A stretch of 64,000 bases of DNA from Helicoverpa zea (Eukaryota > Arthropoda > Insecta > Lepidoptera > Noctuidae). Below the pieces are notes generated by a model that saw nothing but the letters and a program-made list of their open reading frames with translations, was not told the DNA's origin and did not search any database. Below, one piece after another: positions 33,036 to 45,661 of the stretch; position 1 is the stretch's first letter; every line of letters starts with the position of its first letter. Made by a program: the position numbers and the translations under genes. The stretch lies in the NCBI RefSeq assembly GCF_022581195.2, contig NC_061463.1:3782001-3846000 (forward strand), written 5' to 3'.

Positions 33036-35296
33036 AGTAGGTAACTTTTCAACGGTGAAAAGATTTTTCAAATCAGTTCTGCAGTTTCAAAGCCTTTGGG
33101 ATATAAAAAAGAAAAACCAACAAATAAATGTTTTCTCTTTATTATATTACTAGAAAACAGACAATGCAACCGCAACGAATGTAATATGTGTATCGCATAT
33201 TGATGTTACACGTGCTCGATATGAATGCTGCAAAGAATATTACATAGCAACGCCTTAGAGTGAAAACCTCGGAAGTATGAAACAGCAGAAAGAAGAAGTA
33301 GGATGTGCTTTGCAACTTTTCCTTATTAGAAAAGCAATATTTTTTACTTCTTGAATGTACACTTACTGGCTTTATAAGACCTTTTATTTGGGACGCTATC
33401 TTGTAGGCCATTTTTTGATCAGTCTACAGCGACCATATATTCAGAAGCGTGTATGGTGAACAATATAACATATAGGTATGGTGAGGAGTAACAGTAAGAG
33501 GGTCCCATTCAACATCCCCTAGAAATGATGAAACTCAAGACGCGTCAACTCGTGCTTGTTAAGCGATTCTTTAAATAGGTACCAGAGGACCTCAACATCA
33601 CCAGACTTTTGCATTAATTCATGACACTATAAGAGCAGGAACAATCATTTCTGCCCATGTATGTACATAAAAAACCTTTTTTTTTCCTTAATTAAAATTA
33701 TTATTATTTTTCAGACCCCAACCCAACACCAAATTATCCAGATCATTCCACCAAACATTATCCAGACATTAAAACCACTTACAAAATTACACAGACATCT
33801 GCAAAAAGCAGATAAGTGACGTCTCTCTGATAAATGAACGTGTCGCAAACATCGTGAACCAGATTGTTACGTAATGTAATAGAAAACCTATTGGATAGGT
33901 AATCTATCAATTTGCCGGGCGAACGATCAAAGGTAGATGTGAACTACACTAATCTCACACTTCTATGTATACTCGTGTCTGTGGTATAATTTTATATTTC
34001 GTCCCTACTTATTGTTTTCGACGGGTTGACGAATGTGAGTTACGGTTTTGACGTAAAGAGATAGGTTGATAGGTTGTTTCTAGTATAAGTCATAAACTGT
34101 TGAAATGATTTGGTTGATTTTGATGTTATCTAAAAAAGCGTACCTTTTTAGGTCTTAATTATCATATAACTGAGTAACACCGTGCGGCTTTTTTTATTCT
34201 TCTTAATTATTGCACAAGTAACTTACTGCCGTGTTGTAAAAGGACATGATGTTATACTTATCACAAAATGAAATATTTTTAAACCTACAGCTACTTTCTT
34301 GAACTAAGAATTTAAATTGCCTACTTACTATCATCCAAATCGTTTTTCTAAAAATACTTCACTTTTTTCTGTCAGGTACTCAACTCCAAGATCATGAATG
34401 GACACTTTTTATTTATTGGCTGAAACGTTCACGGCCGTATTCTAGAACAACTCTTAACTAAGTAAGTAAATAATTCTGCTTAGCGTTTGCTAAACGCCTT
34501 TTTACCGTCATCTAACTCCATGATCAATCTTCAAGCTACCAATAATAAAACCTTTCAAAAACTAATAACCTGTAGGTATGAAATTTCCCCAAAAATACTT
34601 AGATACATTTTCGCAGATTATATTAACGTCCATTGTTCTTAAAATAAATGTTTCCTTCAAAACTTGAACTTGAAAATTAAAAGTATTGTTTTAAAGAAAA
34701 CGTTTATTCAGTCGGTGAACTCGTTCATGTATTCGTTCTAGAATATGTATTTCATTCAGCTTACGTTGTAATCTTCTCATTCTGACTTTATGAAGTAGCG
34801 TGGGTTCAGAAACAGCTGACAGACGCCATCATATCCTTTTATCCAGACATGTGTATTAAACAGATATGTTTTCACAATTCAGATGAATGACTTTTTACAC
34901 GAGTTTCTTTTAACGTTCGATATTGAGTGCTGAATGAAGGTAAGCTACTTTTAGATCGTGAGATGGGACTTAATTTTGAGTCCTAAACCAAGTAAAGATT
35001 TTGAGTTTGATATCTTCATTTTTCTTTTTTTTTCGTTCTAATCTTACCTACAAGTATTTAGACCTTTTCATTTGTTGGTAAGAGGTACATGTATTTTCAC
35101 GGAAAACTGCTAATACCAATGAGCCAATGTTTAGAACGCTGGTCTTAGCTGTTTAACTGCATAAAATAATAAATTTATTTAATAAGACTTAAACAATAGG
35201 TATCATAGAACATTCAAAACACAATTGAGTGCCAATAGTAGCGGTACACAAGCGCTACATTCAACAGAGATGGTAATCACGAGCGCCAACGCTTCG

Positions 35297-35393
35297 ACAC
35301 GACACGATACTCCTCGGCACGTCACGACACGGCTCGGCTCGGCTCGGCACGACACGACACGGCTCGGCTCGGCTCGGCACGACACGGCGCGGT
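35297..35393 (+). repeat. CGGCT/CGACA minisatellite
   Basis: ACGACACGG and CTCGGCTCGG words alternate in a GC-rich tandem array with a longer period of about 42 bp (CGGCTCGGCTCGGCTCGGCA recurs at about 35332 and 35374). Both-strand open frames over it are repeat artefacts. Confidence 0.75.
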
Positions 35394-36049
35394 ATTTGCA
35401 ATTTGTGCTGCGATTGTCATCCGACCCGATTTATTGTATAATGTGTAGCTGTGACGAGAGAAATGTTATTATTTTAATATGCTATTATGTTGTTTGTGTT
35501 TGGTTATGTTAAGCTTGGGTGGTCCAATCGGAATTATGAAGATTTTTAACTATTGCCCCAGTATATCCATCATTTAGTTTTCAGACTGTCATATAGGCCT
35601 TGTTTGTTGTTATTAATTACTTTTTACTTATAAAATTAGTTGAAGTACAACGCTAATGTTATTTTACATTTTGTTACCCCATTTCCCGTAAATTATCGTA
35701 AAATCTCCTGCATCCTGTCTTATATTTCTTTACATATTTCATTTTTCTAACCAAATACTACATACAGTTAATGTACGTCCTAAAAATTAATATAAATAAA
35801 TACACCATTATTCAGTGTACACCTCTGATATATTCAGCAAGAAATTTGCTAATCTGTCCGTGTGTCAACAGCTCGGCTTTCGCAATTTCCGCCGAGATTG
35901 TCGCGCGGCCTATAATTTATTGATTCACTGAGCACCGTACCAATGTGTATGTGATACAAAAATCTTTGAAACCGTGGTAGAAGCTTTTGGAGGATACTAA
36001 GGGCAGATTTTAGGCAAGAAACCTAAATTCACGTATTCTTAACCTAATT

Positions 36050-36255
36050 TTACATCCTACTAATATTATAAACGCGAAAGTTTGTATGTATGGATGTTTG
36101 TTACTCTTTCACGCAAAAACTACTGAATGGATTTTAATGAAACTTTACAATAATATAGCTTATACATCAGAATAACACATAGGCTACAATTTGTAAACAT
36201 ATTGTTCGAAATACTAAACCTGCGCAGACGAAGTCGCGGGCACCAGCTAGTATTT
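36050..36255 (+). repeat. Dispersed 'ACTAGC' family repeat
   Basis: It opens CCTACTAATATTATAAACGC, passes TTACTCTTTCACGCAAAAAC, and ends GAAGTCGCGGGCACCAGCTAGT. It is non-coding. Confidence 0.75.
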
Positions 36256-37552
36256 GAATATGTTTAACTTTCATATGTAACTTGTTCCCCGTCAGGAAAT
36301 GATGGAACTTCTTTCAGCACCTTTACATATGTTCTTTCTCAGACTCCATTTCGGTACAAACAAATCAATAGTTTTGGAGTGAAAGTTAAACGGATAGACA
36401 TACAGAATTACTTTCAAAAATAAATAAAAAAAAAAAAGCATAACTTTCGCAATTATAATATATTATTACCTAGTAGTTATTCTAATATTATTTAAAACAT
36501 AGAGAAAAGTGAAATAAGCTTTATGTAAGTCCCAGTTAAACACACTTATTTAATTTAGTTTCGTATCATCTTCAACGTGAAGGCTAATACATAAGTTTTC
36601 ATAGCATAGCACTATAAAAGTTTTAAAAAGGGAAGTTTCGTTTGTGAGAGGTGAACCTTTTTACTGAAAACTTTTAAGTATCTCTGAAGGTACCAGCGCA
36701 TCTTGAAACTCGGATTGTATCATAACAAACTAGATCCTAATAAATACATGCGAAACTCCGTTTTGATTTTTGGATGTTGTTACTCGTTTTACTACCAATG
36801 AAAAGTCTTAGAAGAAATAAAACTTTTCATATTCAGTTATTTGCACATTTTTATTATGTAGTACCTACAATTCACATAGAAAAAACTTATTCACAAAAAA
36901 ATCCAGCATCGATGCAATTTAACTGAAAAAATATTACACAGTTATCTACCTGCCTGAGATTTAGAACCGATTAAGTGAAAAAATATCACACAGTTACCTA
37001 CCCTACAGCCTGAGAAAAAACATAGAACATAACATTTTTCCCAGTAAAGGAAGCAGTGCCCTCGGGACGCCATTGGAGCGCAGAGAACAGCTAAATCATC
37101 AGAAATTCAAAACCTGTAAATCAGTTTTTATAATGACGATAGCGCCTAAGAAATTCATGAGGAACCTATAGTACAATTTATACCCGTGCGAAGCTTCGCG
37201 TCTAATTATATAAGACCATAGCACAAGGAAAGCTAGTACTTCAATTTACAAAGTTCATATTGTTTAACAGGTTTCTAGCTCTCGTTTGTTTATGCATAGC
37301 AATAGCGAGACTGTTCTGAGCAAGAGTTTACACGTGCGTGGCAAAATTCTGCTTAATTAGAAGTTGGGAGTTGTGATTCCAAGATCTATGTTGTTAAAAT
37401 AACAATTGGACAGTTATTTGTTGGTGTTTAATTCCATTTATAAGTACCTTGATAAAATATTAAACTAACTTTTGCTCATAACGTTTTTATTAACCGTTGA
37501 TCTTAGGAGAAAGAATCAAGAGGCTTTTTTGGAATCCTCAATTAACGAATTG

Positions 37553-37641
37553 AAAAACTAAAGCACTGGTACCCAGCTGAATCCGGTTTGACTGGAAGCC
37601 GACCCCAACATAGTTGGGAAAAGGCTCGGAGGATGATGAAT
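37553..37641 (+). repeat. SINE tail fragment with target duplication
   Basis: AGCACTGGTACCCAGCTGAAT through GGCTCGGAGGATG is the 3' part of the SINE family. AATTAACGAATT occurs on both sides (about 37541 and 37641), so this 5'-truncated copy inserted by target priming. Confidence 0.7.
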
Positions 37642-37749
37642 TAACGAATTTAAAAGACTGAAATATACCTTTAATAAATAATACCATAAAATATACCTTT
37701 TTTGGAAGTCCGATAAATAAGTGACTACCATTTTAAAAAACACTAGCAG

Positions 37750-38125
37750 CCTTACTACAAAAACTTAAGCATCTATCGAAGACATATCTAAAAAGAATGT
37801 GGCTGCAAAACGGACCTTATTTCAACGTCATCTAATCTATACTAATATTATAAAGCTGAAGAGTTTGTTTGTTTGTTTGAACGCGCTAATCTCAGGAACT
37901 ACTGGTCCGATTTGAAAAATTCTTTCAGTGTTAGATAGCCCATTTACCGAGGAAGGCTATAGGCTACTTTTTATCCGGGTTCGTGCAGAGGTTTCCACGG
38001 GATGCGGATGAAACCGCTGGCAGAAGCTAGTAGGTATATAAAATTTGTCATGTAATCAGACATTTTTTTAGACAAGTGTTCACAGTGTACAACAGACGTT
38101 TAAAAATTTTGTAGTACGACGGTGG
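37750..38125. mobile_element. Foldback element split by a dispersed repeat
   Basis: AGCCTTACTACAAAAACTT at the left and TTTGTAGTACGACGG at the right match the ends of the intact relatives at 44064-44217 and 63029-63173. The repeat at about 37838-38035 sits in its middle. Confidence 0.65.
37838..38035 (+). repeat. Dispersed 'ACTAGC' family repeat, nested
   Basis: It opens AATCTATACTAATATTATAA, contains GGTCCGATTTGAAAAATTC and AGGCTATAGGCTAC, and ends GGCAGAAGCTAGT. It is inserted into the foldback element. Confidence 0.75.
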
Positions 38126-38553
38126 GTATCTATTTGATAAATAACCTTTATTTTACGAGCACAATGCTACTCGATTTGTTACATGATGTAGCTGTATGAA
38201 GAATAGCCAATAGAACATCGGGACATAAATTCACGGTTAGTTTGATATGGGAAGCGCGCCAAACGATACTTGGAATTACTCAAGGAATTTGAATTATCAA
38301 GCACTTACTGTTTGCAATTTTCGTTATAAAAATAAGTTTAGTAGGTACCTACGTAGTTAGAAGTCCCTTAATTTCAATATGTTGATCTTAAGTTTAATAT
38401 CGATATGAATAATTTTAAGTCGCATTTAAGGCCACCAAATCATGGATGGATGACCATTTCGTTATCTTTGAAATCAGGAGACATCAAACCACTTATTTCA
38501 TTAATGGAATTCTACTGCATGTCTATGTAGAGGTACATATTTAGTTTCATATA

Positions 38554-38736
38554 GCCAGTTTCTTCATCAAAAGTTAAAGCCAAAGTAAAAGTCAAAGTAA
38601 TGTCTAAAGTGAAAGTAACGGTCAAATTCATTTTTTCTATTAGTTTTGCTGTCACTTTAGCCTTGAAAAAACGAATTCGACCGTTACTTTTACTTTAGAC
38701 ATTACTTTGACTTTTACTTTTGATGAAGAAACTGGC
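38554..38736 (+). mobile_element. 183-bp foldback MITE, copy B
   Basis: It has the same length, orientation and near-identical sequence as 22102-22284, with ends GCCAGTTTCTTCATC and GATGAAGAAACTGGC. TA is adjacent at the left (38552-38553) and two bases beyond the right end. Confidence 0.75.
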
Positions 38737-39427
38737 CGTAAAACAGGCAACCAAACGACCGACAGTTAGAAACTCAATACGCAATTCGATATTGCTTTCC
38801 GTTATTTTCACCACTAACAATCGAATACAAATTAAGGATAATAATCTAAGAACAGTCTAAAGGTCATCTAGACTCCCCCCCCCCACCCCCTCGCACGCGC
38901 CGTCGCACCTTAATACGACCCCTTGTCTCGAATATACGACACATACATATTTAGTAAAATTCCGCACCAAGTGGGATATTCTGCAATCCAATAATCAGAA
39001 TGATCGGATAGGGTCTTCAATTGAACGTTCATCGGAATCGCCCTACACATTTGTCGAGTCGAGCAAATCGATTTACTAGAAGGTTAACTAACCGATCGGA
39101 TCTCGTGTTCTTTGTCAATTTGTTGGATGCTGAGGTAAGTGGAAACGAATCGATTAGACGACGTGTGACTCGATTTTTTAAAGTGTTGGCTGTTTTTCGC
39201 AAATCGTCCAGCTTTTTTAACCTTCAGTACAATTTCCTTTATTGAAATTCCGTACATTGAATGAATCAGCAATTTTTTTTATGAACAAAAAACTTAACTG
39301 TTTTTACTGAATACTGAAAAACAAAAACTAAGTTCTTTTCAAATTAAATTGGTCTTCCAAAGATCGATTACCTATTTACTTATAAAATGACTACAAAAAA
39401 GTATTAAGTACACAAAAAAAAACTTAC

Positions 39428-39771
39428 CCCAACATAACCAGTCTGAAGCAGTTCTTCGGCGGAGGCACAGACTCGTCACAGGCCTGCAGCACCGGGGCAC
39501 TCGGTCCCGGTGACCTTTCAGGGTCGGATTCCTCCCCAATCCCGGCCCCTCTTCGACACAACCATGAGGCCCCACACTTATCCCTCGCATCCTCTACTGG
39601 GGCCGCGAACTGACATCTCCTAGGAGATCGTCTCCCACTGGCTAAGGAACTCTTGAGTGGGGATGGTGGAGCCCGCACGGGACTAGATGTGGCCCTAACT
39701 GGGGACGTTGAGACCTTCACTGGAGACGATTGTAGGGACACTCCGCCCCTGTCTGTCGTTCCGTTCAGCAT
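39428..39771 (-). CDS. RASD-type small GTPase (Dexras1/Rhes-like), exon 1
   Basis: The exon encodes residues 1-114 and two bases of codon 115. The ATG at 39771 has A at -3 and an in-frame TAA three codons upstream, so this is the first possible start in the exon. The C-terminal KNCFRLVMLG is the beta-1 strand entering the P-loop, as in RASD1/RASD2 (KNCYRLVVLG type). Ahead of it is an extension of about 100 residues, much longer than in vertebrate RASD proteins. It is rich in Ser, Pro and Arg, with S-P-(V/L)-(K/R) motifs at S16, S23, S30 and S37, spaced exactly seven residues, and SPRR at S49. Such sites suit proline-directed kinases (inference). The donor is TTGGG/GTAAGTT. Exon 2 lies 33.9 kb downstream. 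Confidence 0.9.
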
Positions 39772-41300
39772 AGTGATTTAGGTTTGGCACTTTTCACTTC
39801 ACATTTTTTTTAAGTCTGTGTTTATTTTTGGGTAAGCTGGGCTATGTTTTCTGTACGGTTGTTACACTTAAATAAAGGTAAAAGGTTTTAATAAAAATAA
39901 AATAAGGAATGCACGGATTCGTTGCATGAACCAACAACTAATGCGTAAAAATAATTCTTCCATATAATACTGAAGATTTTTTTAAGTATCTTTTACAAAT
40001 AATACTTTATTTCAATGAGAATAGTATAATACGCAGCAACGATATGCTGATATTCATTTTGATTGACCATTGTACATGTGAATGGACGTGCCTTACGGAT
40101 TTAAAACCAATTTTCTCCATACAGCAAAATAAACGATAAAAGATTGTGCCTACCTGCGGATCCAGCATTTAAATGTAGACGTCGAATGGATACTTTACGT
40201 TAACCCTTGTCAATTTAGATTTTCGGATTGTAAGGACGTTGACTTCTGCAAGTTTCTTTTTTTTTTGTAAACTGTAGACGACTGAAAATAGGCTTAGTAA
40301 AATAGTGAGGTTATTTTTGTACCATTCATCTGGATTATACTGAGGTGCATTCGTATTTTTTTCTTGTATGTATATTGTTATCATTTACTTTTCAAGGATA
40401 AAAACGTTTTACAAAATTATTATTTTTTCAACGAGTAAAGAAAAGCGTGGGTTCATGCAAATGTATCTTTCACGCAAAAATAATTTATTACGCGGGTTCA
40501 AGTAACATTAAAAGTGGAGATGCCTTCCACGTGAATGATCGACGAATGATTTAAAATGCTGCTTCGATTATCATTTAAAAACATTAATTCAATAAAAAAT
40601 ATGCAAGGTAAACTCTAAAAACTCTAAAGACCGATGCATCGATCAAAATAGAGCCAGACTTTTACAAAATATAAAAAGAAAAGAAAGAAAAGTGTATATA
40701 GATCTATGAATAACAAATTGTAGCCCATCATAACAACATTAATTATTTTTTAAAAGCTTCTATTTTTCTAGTTCGTAAAACAACTACGTTTTAATAACAT
40801 TAAATAAAAAAAAAACAAACATAGAATATTTTTAACACATTTATGAAAGTGTGGTCCTAATAAAAGCAAAAACGATTTTTATTCCAACATTACATTGTTA
40901 TCGTTTTTCACGTGGAACCGAGAGCCTTTATTATTGTTAGCCGCTATCTAAATAACATGAATAAAGGCCTTGTAAACTAGAATAAAGCTTTTGAATTCGT
41001 ATATCAAGACCAAAAAAATTAGAAAAAGGCTTTTGTGGTCCTAACCTGGTCCTTTTGACTGGCAAGCGCTGCCTTGTTGCATGAAATACTGGTGGCTTAA
41101 AAGCAATCGCATGGATCAATGGACTCCGGAAAGCAAGCCAATCTACATCATAGAGTACGTGTTCCCATCAAAATTTACTAAATGGTTTGCCAATTTCCTT
41201 CATATTTCGGAGGCGTGTTTATTATTCGGAAGAGCTAAATTTTGTTATTGAAACGGCATCTAAAGTATCACTTCAAGCATAAAAATTCACATGTGAAACG
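39772..41300. other. Region 5' of the RASD-like start
   Basis: It is AT-rich. No TATA or CpG patch could be assigned with confidence, and any 5'UTR exon or promoter was not recognised. Frames at 40169-40384 and 40937-41119 lack domain features. Confidence 0.4.
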
Positions 41301-41307
41301 GTAAATC

Positions 41308-41505
41308 TATACTTATATTATAAAGAGGAAAACTTTGTTTGTTTGGTTGTAATGGATAAACTCAAAAACTACTGGACCGATTTTAAAAATTCTTTCACCA
41401 TTAGAAAGCTATATTATCTGCGAGTAACATAGGCTATATTTTTTCCCGGTTTGGGCAGTAGCTTCCACGGGACGCGGGTGAAACCGCGGGAAAACGGCTA
41501 GTACT
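41308..41505 (+). repeat. Dispersed 'ACTAGC' family repeat
   Basis: It opens AATCTATACTTATATTATAAAG, contains GGACCGATTTTAAAAATTC and TAACATAGGCTA, and ends GGGAAAACGGCTAGTA. Confidence 0.75.
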
Positions 41506-42258
41506 TTATAAAATAGTTAGGCAAACTACATATATATGTATCAAAACGCTAAATTCTTAAAACTACTAAAGGCAACCTTAAAAAGTAGGTACTACCTACC
41601 CGACCGTTATCAGCGATCCTTCAATAAGCCTACCTGTTCGAAACCTTACCGTAACGAGAGCCCTGCCGGTACAAGAACCTTACCTTAACGGTTATATTAT
41701 ATCGTTCAGTAATATGGACGCCGAGTGCGTATCTCATCGTTTTCGAAGTCATTAGGTCTCGATGGAAATAAGATGAAACTTGAGCGAGGTGAATCGATAG
41801 TTCATTATGTGAAGGTGCAGAAAGTGCCTATGGTGAACAAAAAGAGTATGGAATATATTTTAGATTGTTTTTTTTGTGATAGCCAAAGTTGTATGTATTT
41901 TATACATTCTTACTAAATTTATAAATAAATATTGCGCACTTCGTCCAAACTGGAAATCGCTTCCATTCATTTCATACAACTGTAATTGGTCAATACCAAA
42001 TATTATTCCCAATCAATTATTATTATTCAATTATTTAGATACGAAACGAACTTTTAAGATCTCCCAGTTTTATTAAAGAAAATGGAACCAGAACCACACA
42101 GCATTTCACAACTTAACAATCCTTAAGACTAAAAACAATACCAAAGACAATTAAAAATATACTCCCATACCGACTACAAAAGCTAAGAAGAAGTCGTTCA
42201 AACTATTTTCAAAAGTGTGAGAAATGAAATCAATAGTTTACTTCTAATTGGTCGAACC

Positions 42259-42547
42259 CACGGAGAATAAAATGACTAGCGGAGGTGTCAGAACAGAAAA
42301 CCTCCTAAGAAAGTAGAGTGCCAATATGCGGGTGTGCGGGGGATAGGAACGTTAGGGTTTTCACTCTTATAAGCCTTCTTTGAACCATTTTTGTAACACC
42401 AAAAATCGTCGACAGATGTCGCAAAGAACCCGAACGCCCAGTAACCGATATTTTCGGTCATACCCACCGTACGTTTTTGACAGAAAATGTGACCTAGAAG
42501 AAGGCGTCTGGCCTACCTGCACTCCACTCATCTTTCCTTACTCCGTG
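42259..42547 (+). mobile_element. hAT-like MITE, copy 4 (uninterrupted)
   Basis: The ends are CACGGAG and CTCCGTG. The 8-bp flanks are GTCGAACC (42251-42258) and GTCGAGCC (42548-42555). At 289 bp this is the best reference copy of the family in the window. Confidence 0.87.
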
Positions 42548-42744
42548 GTCGAGCCACACAACAGCGTTCGCCGATAGTTTTCATGACTTTCAAGGGATGC
42601 CCCGGATTTATAGCCTGGATATAAATATAGGTAATACCGGGAATAGAACCGGGATTAAAGTCTAGTTTATTGTGGCGACCCCGGAGCTTCGATCCCGCGA
42701 ATATGATGAGAATATAAAGGTTTTATTAAAGAAGATTTATTCTG

Positions 42745-42935
42745 TACTAGCTTCCGCCAGCGGCTTCGCCTGCGTGGTGTGTTCATAAAAAGTAGCCTAT
42801 GTGTTAATCCAGGGTATCACCTATCTACATACCAAATTTCAATCAAATCGGTCCAGCCGTGTTTGCGTGATTAAATAACAAACATACATCCATACATTCT
42901 CACAAACTTTCACATTTATAATATAAGTAGGAAAT
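42745..42935 (-). repeat. Dispersed 'ACTAGC' family repeat, reverse
   Basis: It opens TACTAGCTTCCGCCAGCGGC, contains AAAAAGTAGCCTATGTG and ATCAAATCGGTCCAG, and ends TTATAATATAAGTAGGA. Confidence 0.75.
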
Positions 42936-44063
42936 AGATCAGCCTTTATTGGTTTTAATTTCCGATATTTAAGCGAATATATTGAAAATTGAAATGAAGT
43001 AAATACATATGTAGCTTAGAAGTTCAATGTAGAGAAGATTTATTATCGTATTAGATAATTTCAATATAAAACTATTTATCTATGGTGGCTTAAATAACCT
43101 AACTAGAATATTAATCATACTCTACGTACTTAGGTATCGACCTAAGACATAAGCCTCAAAAACACCTTTCTGTTTTTTCGGCCAAGAACTTTGCAGGTAA
43201 GCAAAAATTCTCGATGATCACGTAATCTCAATCTCGATAACCTTTGTGATAACACCAGACACTTCAATTTCAGAATCAGATACACAATCACCTCTAAAAT
43301 CTTATTCGGCTCGAACAGGCCCCATATTTACATAATCCTAACTCGGTTTTCACTAACCGAGGCCTAATTCTAATTTGGGTTCGGTAAATTCATGCGGGGA
43401 GCGTTAGTTTCGGCAGTCGGCACTCGGCTTTCGGCGTTCGGCTCAATTGTTCGGCATTGTCGCTGACAGTTCGTTTGGAAACAACGATGAGGCTACCAGT
43501 GAAGTGCGGTGCATTGCCATCATTGTGTATGCTGTTTATCTAGCGCTGAATAAATTTCGAAGCTTCAACAACGTTTAACTCAAAATTGGGGAATTATTCG
43601 AGCGCTTGATTTTGTCCGCGACTTTATATACGACCCCAGGGAACTTTGAACTGGTCCTAAATAAAACGCGTCTTATCTATCCATCTGGATAGATAGTCAT
43701 CTTCAGGTTACCTATCTCCGTACCAAACATCACATAAATCGTTCTAGCAAAAAAACGTAACGAATAAACTGACTTTCTTATTTATAATATCAGTAAAGAT
43801 ATTCTTCAAATAATAATAAAGTTTGACGCCATTTTGATGCCCATATCAGACACGGTGCAGCTCAAAAGTTAGTCGTACGTAATACGATACTGCTCCCATC
43901 ATCTTCAGTCTGCAGTTGTTAAGCTTCAGTAATTCCGCTGAAATCCTTTAAACTTAAATTAATAACTTCACAAGACCCGTGGTATGACTTGAATTTCTTT
44001 AGAACCTGATAAAAGTATTGTTGATACGGGTATTAAAAGGTTCTCGTTCGATATATTTTTTTG
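42936..44063. other. Non-genic stretch with a TTCGG-rich patch
   Basis: Around 43405-43460 the words CGGCA, TCGGC and TTCGG recur irregularly. The patch 43470-43560 is less AT-rich than its surroundings and could be exonic or promoter DNA, but I see no splice-supported coding exon. Confidence 0.3.
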
Positions 44064-44217
44064 TCTTACAGCCTACAAAAACTACAAAAACTTAAACATT
44101 GGTTGAACACTTGTCTAAAAAATATGTGCCCGCAAAACGGACCTTATTTCAACTTTATAACCTGTAATTTTTAGACAAGTTTTCAACAGACGTTTAAAAG
44201 TTTTTGTGGTACGACGG
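44064..44217. mobile_element. Foldback element (family of 63029)
   Basis: The motifs CTTACAGCCTACAAAAACTA, CAAAACGGACCTTATTTCAA and AAAGTTTTTGTGGTACGACGG match the relatives at 37750-38125 and 63029-63173. Confidence 0.6.
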
Positions 44218-44719
44218 TTAGCGCTTAAGCTTGGTTTTGCTACACGCGGTGAGACCGAGCCGAAAATCCACCAGTATGAAAGCGTTGCTAAGAGTGCTTA
44301 CTGCTTTAAAAAAATCAAGTCAGCACTATACTTTATGAAATAAAACTTGTATGTAAGTTTTATTTCTACAGTTTTATATACAACCTCATTGCGCGACATT
44401 ATCTCTGAAAGCAGATTTGAAACCTAAGCATTCAAATATGGAATTTGGTCAAACCCAACGCCTATTTTAACTTGGCAAACACGAAATGAGAATGTAAACA
44501 GGAGCCGCAACACCGCGCTTATCGAAAACCGATTATTGTAGTGGTCAGGTAAGGTCTTCACATATACTAAGCTATGCTATGCGAAATATAAACTATTTGG
44601 TTACGATTCAGGCTAATATTAAGGAAATATTCCTGAAAGTTTACGTTATGAATTCCGATATGAATTGCCAATCCGCCTTGAGCAAGCGTTTAACTCAGAT
44701 TCTTTCTCTGTCAAAGAGT

Positions 44720-44765
44720 CCTGTGCCGTGCAATGGGACAATAAGAAGGCTGATGATGTTAATTA
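44720..44765 (+). repeat. SINE tail remnant
   Basis: CTGTGCCGTGCAATGGGACAATAAGAAGGCTGATGATG resembles the 3' end of the complete SINE at 6767-7079. Confidence 0.5.
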
Positions 44766-45661
44766 ATACTTAAAAACTGCTACCGCTAATTGTGTTCAAG
44801 AATTTGTTTCAAAACAGGAAAATTAAAGGCAGGTTTAAAGTGCTACATAACTACCAAAATATCTCCAACTATCAAATACATAATTCCATAGCTTTGCATA
44901 GCTTAGCCTCAAACATGCAGTGTACAACATACCGATCATCCACAAACATTGGTCGATTCGTTCTCACACAAGTTTTAATTGGGTCATTCTGTACAGATCG
45001 CGCTACCAATGACGTTAATGGCCGCCAAAAGTTCGAATATTCCCTAATGATTTCGGAAAATCGTAAAAGTAGCCATGGGCCATCAAACTATTCGGGGTCT
45101 AGTCAAACGAATAGGAAACAAAAATGTAAATAACTATCGAATATATTTAGTGTCATCATCTGACTAGCTTTTTTAGCTTCCAGTTTAACTGGATGCTGCT
45201 AAGTACAGCTTACTCAATACTCAATTCTTTTATGCAGCTTATGTGAAAAAATACAAATGAAAAAGTTCCCAACCTTTGTGGTCCTTTAAAAAAAAGTTTC
45301 TTATAGCTGTTGGTTTAACCCAAAAAAGAGTTCGAAATACAAATCAACGAAAAGAACAAAAGACCGTTATAATTAAAAATTATGAGAAATTGTGACGTCA
45401 CAAATTAATAGGCGCAGGCAGTTATTACATAATTAATTCTTAGTTAACAGAAAGTAATTAACTCGGTTATTGTTAAGTGCTCTTAAATTAGGTGGGGTGG
45501 AAATTCTAAAGTTCATTGACCCGTGAGGTTATTATATCAACTATTTGAAGATGTCTTGTGATAATGAATTAGGCTACAGTTGAGTACTCGATTGATTTAC
45601 TCTTTGATCTAGGGTCGAGAATATCCTTGGATGAACACCCAATATCAAGGGTTTAGACCAG

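Larger units (their letters stand above)
5572..39427 (-). other. 33.9-kb intron 1 of the RASD-like gene
   Basis: The donor (minus strand) reads TTGGG/GTAAGTT at 39427 and the acceptor CTCTACACCAG at 5572. Joining the exons completes a glycine codon (GG + G) and restores a textbook P-loop, so the pairing is well supported. The intron holds the THAP/YqaJ transposon, many MITEs and SINEs, and possibly one small gene (19567-19976). Segments not listed separately, such as 20460-22100, 32000-32880, 33040-35290 and 36260-37550, are AT-rich and show nothing I recognise. Confidence 0.85.

Noticed and set aside
35203..35512. Open frames on both strands over the CGGCT/CGACA array
   Set aside because: They arise because the repeat lacks stops in several frames; the products are simple Arg/Thr/Ser/Ala repeats.
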